Below, one piece after another: positions 1-12,896 of a DNA stretch of 64,000 nt. Both the position numbers and the translations under genes were made by a program. The notes beneath the pieces were generated by a model. That model did not search any database. It was not told the origin of the DNA and was given only the letters and a program-made list of their open reading frames with translations. Location of the stretch: assembly GCF_047675955.1 (NCBI RefSeq), contig NC_132925.1, positions 21,910,688 to 21,974,687 on the forward strand. The letters are read 5' to 3'. The stretch comes from Chlorocebus sabaeus. Its lineage: Eukaryota; Chordata; Mammalia; Primates; Cercopithecidae. Positions within the stretch are counted from its first letter, which is position 1. Each line of letters begins with the position of its first letter.

Positions 1-2
1 TC

Positions 3-350
3 AGACTCCATCAGACCCCTCATATCTGAACCTTCAAGGGGGTCTCTCTCAGCTCTCCTCACCTTCCTCAGCTATAGACTGCTACCTCCTTATACTCAGT
101 GTAGGGTTTAGAGTTTCTGGAATATTTCCTTCAGTTCTTCTATTCTGTCCTCAGACTTCAGTGGGCCTCACATGCTTGCATCTCATGGGGGTCTCTGTCA
201 CCTCTTTTGCTCCTATTCCAGCTACAGGTGACCACTTCTTCATACTTACTGAGGGCCTAGGGTACCTGGAGGATTTCTCTTAGATTTTTCGTTCTTCCTT
301 CAGATACCAGTGGGTCCTTTATGCCTGGGTCCCAGGGGATGTTCTCTTAG
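3..350. repeat. Degenerate ~149-bp tandem repeat (about 2.3 copies)
   Basis: Copies start near 3, 152 and 301. Shared landmarks recur at a 149-base step: a G-run followed by GTCTCT at 38 and 187 (weaker at 335), CAGCTA-AG near 68 and 219, and TCAGT/CCAGTGGG at 157 and 308. Copies are clearly related but diverged, with small indels. The third copy decays after about 350. The window begins inside the first copy, so the array may continue to the left. I do not recognise the unit as a named satellite; it could be an internal repeat of an old LTR element. Confidence 0.6.
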
Positions 351-1370
351 AAACGGTGGTCTGTCCCCAGTCTTCTTGTAAGCACATGGTGAAGGCCTAT
401 GGGTAAAAGCTGGGAGGTGGGTGTAGACTCTGTTTTTGAGAAGCTTAGGGATGCTGAACCATCAGTCTTAAAAGCTTATTAAAAGTTCAGCTGTTTTTGT
501 TGTTGTGTTTTACCCATGTCAGTGGCAGCTTCTTGCTTCTCCTTCTGCTCAAGCAAGGATGAGAGAAGCCACAGGTGTTTTTCTTTTCTTTTTTCTCCTA
601 GGAGAGTGAGATAAAGCAAATTGTCCAATCAGGTTCTGAAGAATCGGAGACAGTAACCACTATTGAGTTTTACTTCTAATTTCAAGTATGCAGGTCAGGT
701 AATAAAGAGCCTCAGACAAAGCAGCAAGAGATCGGAGATGCTGAGGGTGGCTCTCAGATCCTCTCTACATCAGAGATGTGTGCTTGGTTCAGAGTAGACA
801 GGATCTCTAAGAAAAATATTGGGTTATGATCTCACATAGCAAGTGTTTAATAATGGTACATCTCCATTTTATACCGTGGTTTATGTGCCATTTTCTAAGG
901 AGCTATGACTCATAAATCCATATATTATGGGTCAGTAATAATCCTTAACTAGTGATAAGAATATTCTTATGTCAAGAATAGTCCACAGAGAAGGACCCTT
1001 CTCCTATAAAATATAGTTAGCTGATTCACTTGGAATTATAGTTACTTTGTCAACAAGGATTAGACTAGGTTACCTACCTTCTTTAATGTTTTCTATTATA
1101 GCAGCACCTCCCTGGTAAAGGAAGTAAATGAATCACAGTTCAGCTGCTTTAATTTCCAGAGGGGCTTATTCTGGAGTCCTTAGTTCATGGTGGTGATGGT
1201 GGTGGTTCTTCCTTTTCATTCTCAGCTGTTTGATGGCTTAAAAAATACTATCATTTGTGTTAAAGCAAACTAAATATTGCCTGAGATGGACTCCGTACTT
1301 CTATATTTGAGTCTTTGTGGATGAACTGTAACCTAGCTTGATAGTCAGACAAGGTTGAAACCCTAACTTA
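351..1370. other. No gene or repeat recognised
   Basis: AT-rich sequence with short pyrimidine stretches and stop codons in all frames. I see no supported gene, and no repeat family is confidently assigned. Confidence 0.4.
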
Positions 1371-1685
1371 GGAGTATGCACCTGTAACAATAACTGAGTC
1401 TTAGCCAGTCTCAGTGGCCAGACTTCAGCCACTCACAGACTGCTAAGTGTTCAAACTGTGTTCAAATAAGGGAAATGCAAACTGTAACCTATCCAGCTGT
1501 TTCTGTACCTCACCGCAGACTTCTGTACATCATTTCCCTTTTTTTGTCTAAGAATCTTCTTCTATCACATGGCTGGACTGGAATCTCTGTGAATCTGCTG
1601 TGATTCTGGGGGCTGCCCGACTTGTGAATCATTCATTGCTCAATTAAACTCCCTTAAATTTAATTTGGTTGAAGTTTTTCTTTTA
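1371..1685 (+). mobile_element. 3' part of an endogenous-retrovirus-type LTR (family unresolved)
   Basis: The stretch has LTR 3'-end character: a C-rich R-like segment, the polyadenylation-type hexamer ATTAAA near 1643 within CTCAATTAAACTCC, then a T-rich end (GAAGTTTTTCTTTTA). It resembles class I ERV LTRs I remember that end this way. No internal retroviral sequence is next to it, so it is probably a solo or fragmentary LTR. The left boundary is approximate. Confidence 0.45.
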
Positions 1686-1749
1686 TCATTTGTAAGTTAT
1701 CCATTTCTTGTTGTTAGAGTGAGAGTGACATCACACATTTTAAGCTGAA

Positions 1750-2480
1750 GTGATGCTTTAATATGGCATTTGATGTCATTCAATTTGGAGAAAATTTCCT
1801 ATATTATTTTATAATATTTTGTTTTCTTCTTCTAGATTTCTTTTTATTGGATATTAAATTTTTTAGACTAATTCTATAATTTTCTTATATTTTCTTTTTT
1901 ATTGTTCATCTCTTTTTCTTTTTGTTCCTTCAAGAGCTTCTTGACTTGTTCAATTATTCTACTGAATTTATGTCAATTTAAAATATATAATTTTGAAGAG
2001 TTCTTTCTTATTTCCTGACTGTTCCTTTTATAGCATACTTTTCATATATCATGAGTTTATTTCTTTTATATCTCTCTGAGAAATTAATATGCTTATTCTA
2101 AAATCTTTTTCTGCCCTCTGTCTGACCTGTCTTACCTATGTTTCTTTCTTTTCTGCTTTTTTTAGTTTCTTTCACAATGAAAGTTTTGCTTAAGTGTCTG
2201 ATGATCCTTGCTTCCCATTCATATTTAAGAGTCAAGCAATAAAAAGCTCATTGGAATATTTTCCACTGGATAAGGGAACTCTGGTGACTCCCTCTGAAGG
2301 GTAATCGGGTATGAACAGCTTTTCTTTTGGGAGATTCCAAGATCCAGTGTCTGTAAGATGCTCTTCTAAGTGGTCAGTCTCTATAGAGAAGAATTATCCA
2401 TGCTTTGGTCTGAGAAGTGAGACCTGGCTCCTGGCATTAGCGTGAAATGGGAGCCAGTTACCCCCACTGTTTACTACGTG
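1750..2480 (-). mobile_element. Possible ancient L1M 5'-region relic (weak)
   Basis: T-rich sequence with phrases I associate with the antisense of old L1 5' regions: CTGTTCCTTTTATAGCAT near 2018, GTCTGATGATCCTTG near 2196, and a TGGCTCCTGGCATTAG block near 2423. The match is partial and heavily diverged. It could also be an unrelated AT-rich segment. Confidence 0.3.
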
Positions 2481-4390
2481 TATTTTTGTTAGCTCTTGAT
2501 CTTCTTATCTTCTGTGTTATAAGTCTAGATCTCTCAGGTTAAATTTTTCACCAAAAACTCCTCAACTCTGTGAGATGAAGAGGAAGTAATTGCCTAGATT
2601 CTTCAGTTTGATAAAAGAATATGGCATTTAAATGATCTATTACTTTAAACGAATTCTTTCGTTCATCCCAGAGCTTTACGTTTCTAGTTTTTGTGTCTGC
2701 TACGTCTGTGTCTCTTTGCTCAAATCACTAGAGGAAGATGAAATCTAAATATCTTTAGCATATGCTAAGTTAGTTACTGCATCTTTATCCTCTTTCCATC
2801 TTTTACAGCTCCATTGATATCAGGGATGATGTTGTCCCTTCCTTGTTCTTTTTTATTGTCCTATGGAACTATAGTATTTATGTTCTGTACCTTACTGATG
2901 CTAGTTTTCTTTTAAGAACTTGAAATAGCATGACTGACACTATCTTCATTAGAACAGAATGAACTACAATATCGTTTTTTCCCTGTTTTGATTCATTTTG
3001 TTCAGAGATCACCATGTAACTTCAAGTTCTGGCAATGTGGTACCTTGGAGAAAATCTAATATTGGCAACTGTAGGTTACTATAGACATTTGTGTCTCAGT
3101 GGGCAGTGAGCTGGGTATCAGTGGCCAAAAGCTTATTACTTGGGAACTCTGGAAGAGCAATCATTAGTTTGGCATGACCCAAACTAGGCATACCCATTGT
3201 GATCTTTTCCCAAATACAGGGTTCTCACTATGGGCTCAGAGGAGGAAGAGGCAGGATTTCCAGTTCTTAGCACCACAGTGCTCTAGACATTATCTAGGAG
3301 TGTGTGCCAAGGTGAAATTAATCTTACTCCAGTAATTCCTAGATTTTTGCTGGCTCTATTTCTCAAAGAATCATCTTGTCCCATCTGAACCATCCAATAG
3401 GATCCAGATGGCATTCCCTTACCCTCTTTCTGCATAATTACCCTATTACACACCTCCCTTTCAATAGCCATTAAAGCCAATGAAGTTGTTTTGCAAAGAT
3501 TCTTCATCAGTTCTTTTAAGGAGAAAGAGGATATTGAATATGGAACTTGCCATTGCTACATTGCTACTACATTTGATTTTCTGCTTGATAGCTATGTCAG
3601 CTCTTTGAGCAGCCTTATCTGCTGCCTTTTAAAAATATAACTATTATATAAAAGAAAGTATGATATCAATAGAAAACAACATTTAAGAGGAAATGAAGAG
3701 AGAGAGAGGAAGTTGATGGGCATCAAAAGAATGGTGTCAGCACTTTCATTTGAGAGTAGCATAATTAATGTCTTAAGCACTTGAGATCACAAACAATCCA
3801 AAAGAGAAAAATCCCTTATCCATTTTTCTTCCTCTTCCTCGGATGGACACAAAATAATTCAGGAAGATTACTTCATAGTTTCTGGGTTAGGTTAGGATAT
3901 ACGGGAAGAAATTTCAGTTATCATTTACTGTAACTGTGTTCAGGAAAAAAAATTCTTAATAGCGTTGCTGTCTCCAAAACTGCTAGAATTTCTAGGTTAA
4001 ACGAGGCCTAAATATTTCAGGGCATTTTACCAGTGACAAATTGAAGAATATACCTATAGGTAAAACAATTCTGGTATTTTCCTTCAGAGAGGAGATAGTA
4101 ACTAAATATCTGAATCACAAAGATCTGTTACTGTTTCTATGGGGAGAAAGTTTTTTTGATGTACTTTTGTTAAAGTAAAAATAAAAGTACCTAGCTTCCT
4201 TCTCTTTTATAAAACAATATATTTAACTGACAAATCCAACAAGCAACTAAAGCAAAACCAAACCTAGATGAATCATAAAATGTATTTAGAGTGTACTCCA
4301 AATAAAATTTCATGTCATCTCCATAAGAGTTTAGTCTGGTAATTTTACTGACATGCGCAACTCCAGGGGTCAGAAGCATAGCTATTCATT
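2481..4390. other. No feature recognised
   Basis: About 1.9 kb of AT-rich intergenic-type sequence. Open frames are 74 codons or shorter and show no recognisable domain. No RNA gene or repeat family is assignable by eye. Confidence 0.4.
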
Positions 4391-4394
4391 TTGG

Positions 4395-4472
4395 AATCAT
4401 CAGGGTCTTGCACAATGTTTAGAATGCAGTAAGTGTTAATGAATGTTTGAATAAATAAATGGATAAATAAAC
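4395..4472 (+). mobile_element. L2/MIR-type 3' end
   Basis: CTTGCACAATGTTTAGAATG followed by an AGTAAGTGTTAATGAATGTTTG block and AATAAATAAATGGATAAA matches the shared L2/MIR tail (a cagtgcctggcacatagtagg-type block, then caataaatgtttg and gaatgaatga). Confidence 0.55.
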
Positions 4473-5055
4473 TGGAAACAAAAATACCTGGAACAGACCA
4501 TTATAAAATAGTGTGGTTCCCCACAGTGACAGTAGGAAAACTCTCATAGTCCTCATGGCCAAGTGAGAGCCTGATCAAGCTGATGATCAGGTCCCAGGGT
4601 TCATTGTTTCCTGGCAGTTGCCACTAGCTCCATCCACCAATGGGCCAGACAGCACATGATCTCTCCCCAAGCTTGCCCTTCAAGCTTTATCCTTCGGTAT
4701 CCCTGACATGAACCCTTTCCTTTGGTCAAACTGTTCTACTCATTGTTTTCTGAACACCTTTACTTGCCTTCCTCTCTCTGTCTCTGTTTACATTGAACTT
4801 AGAATGTATTGCTTTGCATTTCTGCTTATAACATTCTACCTATGTTAAACACCAAAATTCTTCTAGAAGACCGCTCACCCCTAGTCATCCTTATTTTAAG
4901 TAAGGCTGTCTTAGATCACTTGTTATCTCTTCTACCACATAGCATTGATTATGGGCGCCCTTGTACTGTAGTGATTTTAGAGACTATGGAACCCATCTCA
5001 CATACATTTTTCCCCCTCAGAAGCATTTAAATTTGATGAATTAACTGATTGATAA
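4473..5055. other. Mostly unassigned; possible weak L2-like sequence
   Basis: Pyrimidine-rich stretches such as GAACACCTTTACTTGCC near 4753 vaguely recall L2 sequence but are too diverged to call. The longest open frame is 73 codons at 4809-5030, with no recognised domain. Confidence 0.3.
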
Positions 5056-6500
5056 ATTCAGCATCAAGTATTTATTGATTATTTTTACCATGTAACATGC
5101 AGGTATCATGAAGAATGCAAAGGTAATTTGAATAATAAGATTATAGTGTACCAAGGGAGATAGGACATATAAAAGTAGCTACAGTACAAAGTAAATAGTT
5201 AAAAAAATAATGACCCATATAAAACGATACAGGGTTAAGAGTGCTGATTCCAGGTTTGGGGATAACAGGAGAGCTTAATTAAGGAGGTGTTATTTTTGCT
5301 CGTTTCCAATGAAGAACAGGATAAAGACATGGAGAAGAGCATTCCAGGAAAAAGAAACGCTTAAACCAACTGTGGGTCTGGAGCAGGGGAGTGCTAGAAT
5401 TTTTGGGAACAGAGAGCGAGAGAGTGGTTCAATTTGGTTTAGGTCTTGGATGTTTGATTGGGTATTTTAGGAAATAAAGGTAGAAAAATAGTCTGGGATA
5501 TATTATACAATAAGAAGTTGTGACTTTTTTCTGCAGTCAAAGGCATTTGAGAAGGAAGTTATGAAGTTGTGTTTGATCAGAGCTATGCCTCCAGATTAGA
5601 TTAGCATAAGTGAGAATATGCTTTAAAGAAAGAGAGGTATCAAAGGAGGAGTGGATTGCTCCAGTCTATACAGAAGTAATGAGAACAGGATAGTGGGAGT
5701 GGGAATTAAGAGGAGAGGACAGTTTTAAATAGAAAATCCAGATCTGATCAGCTGAACTGGGCATCAGAGTGAGACTTTAATCCTGAGTGACTGTGTATGA
5801 TTTGTCATAAAATAAACTGCAGAATTCAGAATAAAATACATTTGTAAGGCAAAGTCTTACATTCAGTTATTGAGAGAGTGAGGGTGAAGCATTATAGGGA
5901 AACCTAGGTGGACATATCTCTCATAGAAATAAAAAATGTAGCAGAGACTGGAGGGCTGGAGATAGAGGGATTGGGAACCATATTTCTGAAAGTCATAGTT
6001 GAATCTTGATATTGAATGGAATGTCAAGGGAGGGAGTATAAACAAGAATAGGGAAGGGCTCCAAAGTCTTTTCCCTGAGGAAAGCCTGAACTTAGGGGGT
6101 TGGGAGCAGAAAGGGAAGCCTGGTAAATGGGTGGTGATCAGGTTGTAGATGTAGGAGGAATACCAAGAGTGTTGTGTTATAAATGTCAACAGAAGAGGAG
6201 ATTTTCAAGAAAGGGCCATCTGTTACATTAAATGTTGCAGAGCTGTAAAGGTGAAAGGAAATTTGGCTTGTTACTACGTAATCAGATAATGACTTCTGAT
6301 AGTCTAGCTTCAGTAAATTAGTAGAAGGCAAACATCAGATTACAAGGATTTAAGAATGAGTCGGGGAATAAAGGAGTGGAGGCAGCAAAGTGTTTGGAAA
6401 ACTTTGGTGGTAAGGGAGACTCAGTAAGGTGGTGGTAAGGGTAAAGAGACTCAGGACAACATTTCAAGAAAGGAGGAAGATCCCTTCACCTTTTTGTGTG
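5056..6500 (-). mobile_element. Ancient L2 LINE relic, antisense
   Basis: Reading plus, it opens like the reverse complement of an L2 3' end (ATTCAGCATCAAGTATTTAT, then a diverged 'tgccaggcactg' region). It continues through blocks typical of antisense L2: GAAGAGCATTCCAGGAAAAAG near 5334, purine-rich GGGAGTGGGAATTAAGAGG near 5694, and a segment near 6180-6480 resembling the region further into L2. Open frames on the minus strand (up to 108 codons) carry no reverse-transcriptase motifs. Old and non-functional; the internal part is less certain than the first 300 bases. Confidence 0.55.
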
Positions 6501-7879
6501 TGTTTTGTTTTGAGAATGAAGAGACTATTGACAGGCTTAGCTGAAGGTGAAGATGCAAGAGACAAGAGTCAGCTGAAGACTGATTTTCAGAGGGCTCCCT
6601 CATAAAGATTTCTACGGCTGTCTACACCAGAACACACAAAAAATAATCGTCACAGCAAGTCTTTTTCTTTTACATGATCAAACAAAACACTTTATAGTAG
6701 TATTTTGAGATCTTATTTGTAAACAGATAAATTAGAAGATGAAAGAACTCACCATATTAAGGATTACAAAAGAATTGTTTGGATAAAGGTTAATTTCTCA
6801 AGGGTTTCTTTGCAGATCACTAAATGCTTAATAGTGTGAAAAACTAAAAACTATAGTATTCCAATCCAATGCTGATAAAATATCACCAGAAATTAAGATA
6901 AAACAAACTGAAACTACAGAACTAAAAAGGGACATTTATATTTTGATTTAAAGTTCACATTTAAAAAATGAATTTTTTATTCATATTTACCACTTTACCA
7001 AATTTTAAATTCATATTTATTCACTTTACCAAAAAGAAAGCTAAATCACCCCTCTGTTCTATTTAATATAAAATACCAGGGACCCTGAATGTGACCAGCT
7101 ACTCATTTTGTGCCTTCTGGGAAAGCCCCACCAGAAAAGTCATTTGAATCACCTGACTGGGCTAGAAGGCAGCATGAAGATGAATCATCACTGTAGAATG
7201 TTCTAAATGCATGCTGTCTTCAAGAAAATTAATTATGCATCTCTAGTATACATTTTACTGTATAATGCTGTATGAAAAATGTTGTATAAGATAAAAAAAA
7301 CCCTTAAGTTCTATAACCATTTTTAGCACAATAAAGGTGATATAGCACCTATTTAGAGAGAGCACTCTGGGGTTTCAATTATTGTACACACTGCTGTAGG
7401 TGCTTTCAGGGCTTAGTAACTATATAGGGATAAAGTGTTAGACAAGTGCAAGAAAATTCTTAGAATGAAAGTAGAAGGTATTTTCATATATTTGAACTCT
7501 GAAGAGTTGCAGAGGGACCCATTCAAGTATTCATTCCAGTTTTGACCAGCACTTGCATTTGAGGAAACTGTACAGAGCTGGAAAAATAACCACTCAAAAG
7601 GAATAGATGGAATAATGCACGACATTCACACAGGGCCAGGATTAGTATCTGATCCCACTAGCCAGACTGGAAAATGTTATAATTTACAGGATGTTGGGTA
7701 GACTAATTAAAGATTCTTGCCTTTACAGTGAACAATAATTAGCCCTAAATGAAACATAGCTCTGATCCTGCCTAACAAATTTTAAAAGCAAGACTTAAAG
7801 GATCGAACTGTATTGAAGTATTTTAATTACATCTGAGAACAAAGCTCAATAATCTTTTTGCAATTCAAAAATATTCTGC
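6501..7879. other. No feature recognised
   Basis: AT-rich, with no supported gene or repeat. It ends where recognisable L1M sequence begins near 7880. Confidence 0.35.
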
Positions 7880-8128
7880 ATTCAACAGGTAAAACCACAA
7901 CATCTGACATCCCACCAAAAATTATCAGGTATGCAAAGAAGTAGCAACAGATGATCTGTAATGAAAAGAAAAATCAATCAACTGAAACCAATCCAGAACT
8001 GGTATAGATGTGAGAATTAACATACAAGTCATTTAAACAGTTATTATAACTATGTTGTATGTTCAATAAGATAAGTAGGGACATGGAAGACATAAAAAGA
8101 CCCAAATCAACTTAAAGAGATGAAAACT

Positions 8129-8286
8129 GGCCAGGTGCCGTGGCTCATGCCTGTAATCCAGTGCTTTGGAAGGTTGAGGCAGGAGGATCCCTTGAGCTCA
8201 GGAGTTTGAGGCAGTGGAGAGCTATGATTGTGCCATGGCATTCCAGCCTGGGTGACAAAGCAAGATTCCGTCTCTAAAACAAAAAC
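8129..8286 (+). mobile_element. Internally deleted AluJ-like monomer
   Basis: It starts GGCCAGGTGCCGTGGCTCA, keeps the CCTTGAGCTCAGGAGTTTGAG block of old Alu types, then jumps to the 3' part of a monomer ending TCCGTCTCTAAAAC. It is flanked by AGATGAAAACT (8118) and AGATGAAAATT (8292), a diverged target-site duplication. The L1M phrase continues across the insertion. Confidence 0.8.
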
Positions 8287-9127
8287 CAATGCAGATGAAA
8301 ATTACAATGTCTGAGATGACAAATATGCTGGATGGGATTAATGGCAAATTGGACATTGCAGAAAAAAATAATGAACTTGAAGACATAACAATAGAAACAA
8401 TTCAAAAGTAAACAGAGAAAAAGGAACAAAAAAAATAAATAGTGTAATCAGTGAGCTGTGGAACAACTTCAAGTAGCTTAATATAGCTGTAACTGTAGTT
8501 CCTTAAAAATTGCAGAAAAGTATTTTAAAAATGATTGCTGTAAGCTTCCCAAATTTAGTGAATTATAAACCCACTGATCCAAGAAGTACAATGAAACCCC
8601 AAACCAAGCAATTCGAAGAAAACCGCACAAAGCATATTATTATTGAATTGTTTAAAAATACTGATAAAGAGAAAGTCTTATAGGCATGAAGAGAAAGAAG
8701 ATACATTATATACAGAGGAACAAATAGAAAGATGAGAGGAGACTTTTCACCAGAAACAATGCAAGTGAGAAGACAGTGACTCAACATTTTCAAGTACCAA
8801 AAGGAAAAACTGTCACACAGAATTATATACCCAGTGAAAATATCCTTGAGAAACAGGATAGAATAAGGACATTTTTAGACATACAAAAGTCTGAATAATT
8901 CATCATTAGCAGAGTCATGCTACAAGAAATGTGAAAGGAATTTGTACAATCATAAGGAAAAAGACATCAGATAGAAATATTGATCTACACAAGAAATGAA
9001 GAACATAAAATGGTAACTACGTGAGTATATACGTAAGATATTTTTCTTATTATTTAAATATTTTAAAAGAAAATTAAATATTAAAAGAAAACAATGACAA
9101 TGTAGTGTATGGTTTGTATTAAACATA

Positions 9128-9712
9128 CGGTGGTAGGCAAAATTCTAAAAGTGTTACCCAAGATTCCATGCCCTAATCCCCAGAACCATTGAATCTGATG
9201 ATAATATCATTCCTGTGATTATGTTATATTCTATAGCACAGCTGAATTTAAGATAGGGAGATTATCCAGGTAGACCTGACTAACCATAGGAGTCCTTTTA
9301 AACAGAGTTTTCTCCATTTGTTAGCAGAAGGGGAAGGCAGAGGTATGGAATGCACAAGAAAGATTGGGTGCATTGATCTGTTTGTAGATAAAAGTGTTCA
9401 AGTGCAAGGACCAGAGAGTGGCTACAATGACCTGAAAGTAACCCCTGGTCAACAGTTGACTAGTAAATGGGAACTTGAGTTCTAAAACCATAGGGAACTA
9501 TAGTCTGTTAATAACAGAAATGAGCTTGCAGCAAGACCCACACTTGAGATGAGAATACAGCTGGCTGATACATTGATTTCAACATTGTGAGAACCTGAGC
9601 AGAAAATCCAGCGAGGTCATTCCAGACTTACAGAAGTCTGAGATAGTAAATGGGTGTTATATTAAGCCTCTAAGTTTATGGTAATTTATTATGCAGAAAA
9701 CCAATGAGAAAA
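9128..9712 (+). mobile_element. MLT1-like (MaLR/ERVL) LTR relic
   Basis: It begins TGGTAGGCAAAATTCTAAAAG and ends with a block typical of these LTRs (AAGCCTCTAAGTTTATGGTAATTTATTATGCAG in two parts from 9664). AGGTAGACCTGACTAACC near 9268 matches the 'gggcctgacctaatc' internal block. L1M sequence continues on both sides, so it inserted into the L1M. The exact subfamily is not certain. Confidence 0.55.
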
Positions 9713-11591
9713 CTGACATAAATCAACAAGTAATAGACATATGTAGAAGTAAAATGTATGACAAAAATAACACAGAGGCTGAAATGGGCAAAATGAAAGT
9801 ATACTGTTGAAGCAATCTTATGGTATGTGTAAGTTGTATACTATCACTTGAAGGTAATCTGTGATATGTTAAAGATGTACACTATAAGCTTTAAATTTTT
9901 ATTGTTAATATTGCCAATAAAGGAGACAAGATGGAATCATAAAAGTATTCAGCTAATTCAGAATAAGGTGGAAAATAAACAAGAGAACATAGATCATATG
10001 TGACAAATAGAAAAAAGTATCAAGATAATAAGTTTAATTCTAACCATATCAATAGTTAACACTAGTTGTAAATGGACTAAACACCCAAATTAAAAGGCAG
10101 ATATTTTCACATTATGTAATATGTATATGTTGGCTAAGAGAAATGCGCCTTAAATATAAAGGCCCAAGAAGGTTAAAAATAAAAGGATAGAAAAAAATAT
10201 ATTGACAATAGTCAAAAGATAGCTGAAGTGGCTATATTAATAACAGACAAAGTACATTTCAGAATTTATCCTGAGATAAAGTAAGGTTACTTTATAATAA
10301 TGATGATGTCAATTTACCAGAAGAAAAGAACATTCCTGAATGTTCATACCATCAATAACAGAGCATCAAAATACTGGAAACAAAAAATGATAGAACTGCA
10401 AGAAGAAATAGACATATCCACAATTATAATCAGATATTTCAGGATCATTCTCTCCATAATTGATAGAACAAGGAGGCAGAAAATCAGTAAAAACACAAGA
10501 AACTTGGACAAAACAATCAACCAAATGACTTAATTCATATTAAGAAGTATTTATATAGCACTTCACCCGAAAACCAGCATAGACATTTACTTTCAAGTGT
10601 ATATAGAATATTTACAAAGATCATATTCTGGGTCACAAAACATATCTCAATAAATTTAAAAAGAATTAAAGTTTTACTAAGTCTGTTTTCTGACCACAGT
10701 GAAATTAAATTAGAAATCAATAACAGAATGATTTTCTGGCAAATCCTCAAATATTTGTAAACTAAGTAAGACACTTCTAAATTGCCCATTGGGTCAAAGA
10801 AATGATCACAAGGGATCAAGCTTGATGAGAGAGTAGGAAAAAATATTTAAAAAGTGAGATAAAAAGGGAAATTAGAAAGTACTATGAACTGAATGAAAAT
10901 TAAATTACAACATATGAAATCGGTGGATGCTGATAAATCAGAAATTATAAAAAATTTAATGCACTAAGAAAAGAAATTAAAAACATTCAGTTTGGAAATG
11001 AAACCATTTTTATTTATAGACAATACAATCTTCCATGCAGAGAATCCAATGGAATCTACAAAAAGCCAAAAGAACTGAGTTAGCAAGATGGCAGGATACA
11101 TTAGTATGCAAAAATCAGTTGTATTTGTATATACTAACAATGAACATGAGAAATTTAAAAAATCATTTAAAATAGCTTCAAAAATATGAAAATACTGCTG
11201 TATTTGATAAAAGGTGAGTAAGATCTGTTTACTGAAATCTAAAAAATATTACTGGGAAAAACTCAACAATGGAGAGATATACAATGTTCATATGTCAGAA
11301 GAATCAATGTTGCTATAGAGTCATTTCTCCCCAAATTGATCTAAAGATTTAATGCAATCCCAATCAGAGTTCTCACAGGCTTTTATATATGAATTGCCAG
11401 CTAATTTTAAAGTTCAAATAAAAAATGCAAAAGATCTAAAATAACCAAGACAGCTTTATAAATTACATATAGACATTACAAATTACAGTAACTAAGACAG
11501 TGTGATACTGGCATGGATGAATGAATGGACAAATGGACAAATGGATGAATATAATAAAGAGTCCAAAATTAGACATATTTAGAGGTAACTC

Positions 11592-11593
<2 letters not shown>

Positions 11594-11637
<44 letters not shown>
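11594..11637. repeat. Homopolymer run of 44 T
   Basis: Forty-four consecutive T residues lie inside the L1M ORF2-derived sequence, between AGAGGTAACTCAC and CCCACAAGGATGCC. The equivalent L1 sequence normally has only a short T-run (ctgatttttgac), so this is an expanded homopolymer or, less likely, an insertion remnant. It also creates a spurious 75-codon open frame at 11521-11748. Confidence 0.9.
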
Positions 11638-12285
11638 CCCACAAGGATGCCAAAGCCAATTCAGTGGAGAAAGGATGGACTTCTCAATAAATGGTGGTGG
11701 AAGAGTTGGATGTTCATAAGGAAAACAAGAACTTTGATTTATATGTAAAACTTGATTCAAAATGGATTATAGATCTAAATGAAAGAACTAAAACTATAAA
11801 ACTTTTAGAAAAAACGTAAGAGAAAATCTTTTTGACCCTAGATTAGACAAAATTTTAAAGATATGGCACACAAAGCTTAATTTATAAAAATAAATTTATA
11901 AATCAGACTTAATCAAAATTAAAAACCTCTCTTGAAAGACACAGTTAAGAAAACAAATTAACAAGCCATAGCCTGGCAGAAAATATTTGCAAGTCATAGC
12001 TGATAACAGGCTTGTATCAAGAATATTTAAAGATCTCTAAAAACCCAACAATCAAAAAACACCCAAGGAAAATTGGAAAGAAGATTTCAACTGATGCTTC
12101 ACCTAAGAAGATCTATAGAGAGCAAATAAGTATATGAAAAGATTTTCAACATCATTTGTTATTGAGAAATGCAAATTAAAGTAACTGACCATAACAAGTG
12201 TTGGTGAGGATATGGAGGAACTATAACTCTCTTATGCTGCTGATGGGTATATAAAATGATGTCACCTCTATGGAAGACAGTGGGA

Positions 12286-12731
12286 TAAGCTGAATAGTGG
12301 TCCCTCAAAGAGGCTTATATCCTAATCCTTGGAGTCTGTGAATCTATTATCTTATGTAGTAAAAGGAACTTTGCAGATGTGATTAAATGAAAAATTTTGG
12401 AAATCCAAGAGAGTATCCTGAATTACTCAGGTGACATCAATGCAATCACAAGGGTCCTTAGAAGAGGGAGAGAGGAGAATCAGGGTCAGTGGCAGGAGAT
12501 GTGAGCACAGAAGTATGAGGTTAGAATGTCCTGAGGAATGGGCCGTGATCCAAGGAATACAGGCAGGTTGGAAGTTAAGGAGTAAAAGAATTCGCCCCTG
12601 AAGCCTCCAGAAAGAACATAGCCTGGGTGATATCTTGATTTTAGACTTTTGACTTCTGGAGCTGTAAGAGACAAACTAGTGTTGTTTAAAGCTGCTCAGT
12701 TTGTGGCAATTTGTCACAGCAATATGAGGAC
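12286..12731 (+). mobile_element. MLT1-like LTR relic
   Basis: Recognised blocks are TCCCTCAAAGAGGCTTATATCC, AACTTTGCAGATGTGATTAA, ATCACAAGGGTCCTTAGAAGA and the terminal GTGTTGTTTAAAGCTGCTCAG... GTGGCAATTTGTCACAGC. It lies in the L1M, which resumes with TGGCAGATTCTTAAATTG. The same kind of element occurs in reverse at 61398-61881. Confidence 0.55.
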
Positions 12732-12896
12732 TGGCAGATTCTTAAATTGTTAAATATACATCTACAAGTATCCTAGTCCCTCTACTTCCAGATACTTAAG
12801 TAAGAAAAATGAAAGCATATGCCTATTCAAAAACTTGTATATGAATGTTTGTAGCAGCTTCATTGGTGTAACTGCCAAAACCTGGAAACTAGCCAA

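Larger units (their letters stand above)
7880..12895 (+). mobile_element. Old L1M (L1MA/MB-like) LINE, fragmented by later insertions
   Basis: ORF1-like sequence runs through 7880-9110, including the ATATACCCAGTGAAAATATCC block near 8828. ORF2 endonuclease-like sequence lies near 10300-10830 (CCATCAATAACAGAGCATC; TGACCACAGTGAAATTAAAT). After an internal deletion near 10990 it resumes in the palm/thumb region (near 11000-11500) and runs to the ORF2 C-terminal region near 12090-12895. No frame longer than 94 codons survives. It is interrupted by an Alu (8129-8286), an MLT1-like LTR (about 9128-9712), a T-run (11594-11637) and a second LTR (about 12286-12731). The L1PA at about 12905 cuts it off, and its 3' UTR is not seen beyond that insertion. 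Confidence 0.75.

Noticed and set aside
1..350. CRISPR-like array
   Set aside because: The units are ~149 bp, diverged and contiguous with no spacers, and the genome is vertebrate.
5863..6189. 108-codon minus-strand frame
   Set aside because: It falls in the antisense L2 relic, with no RT motifs.
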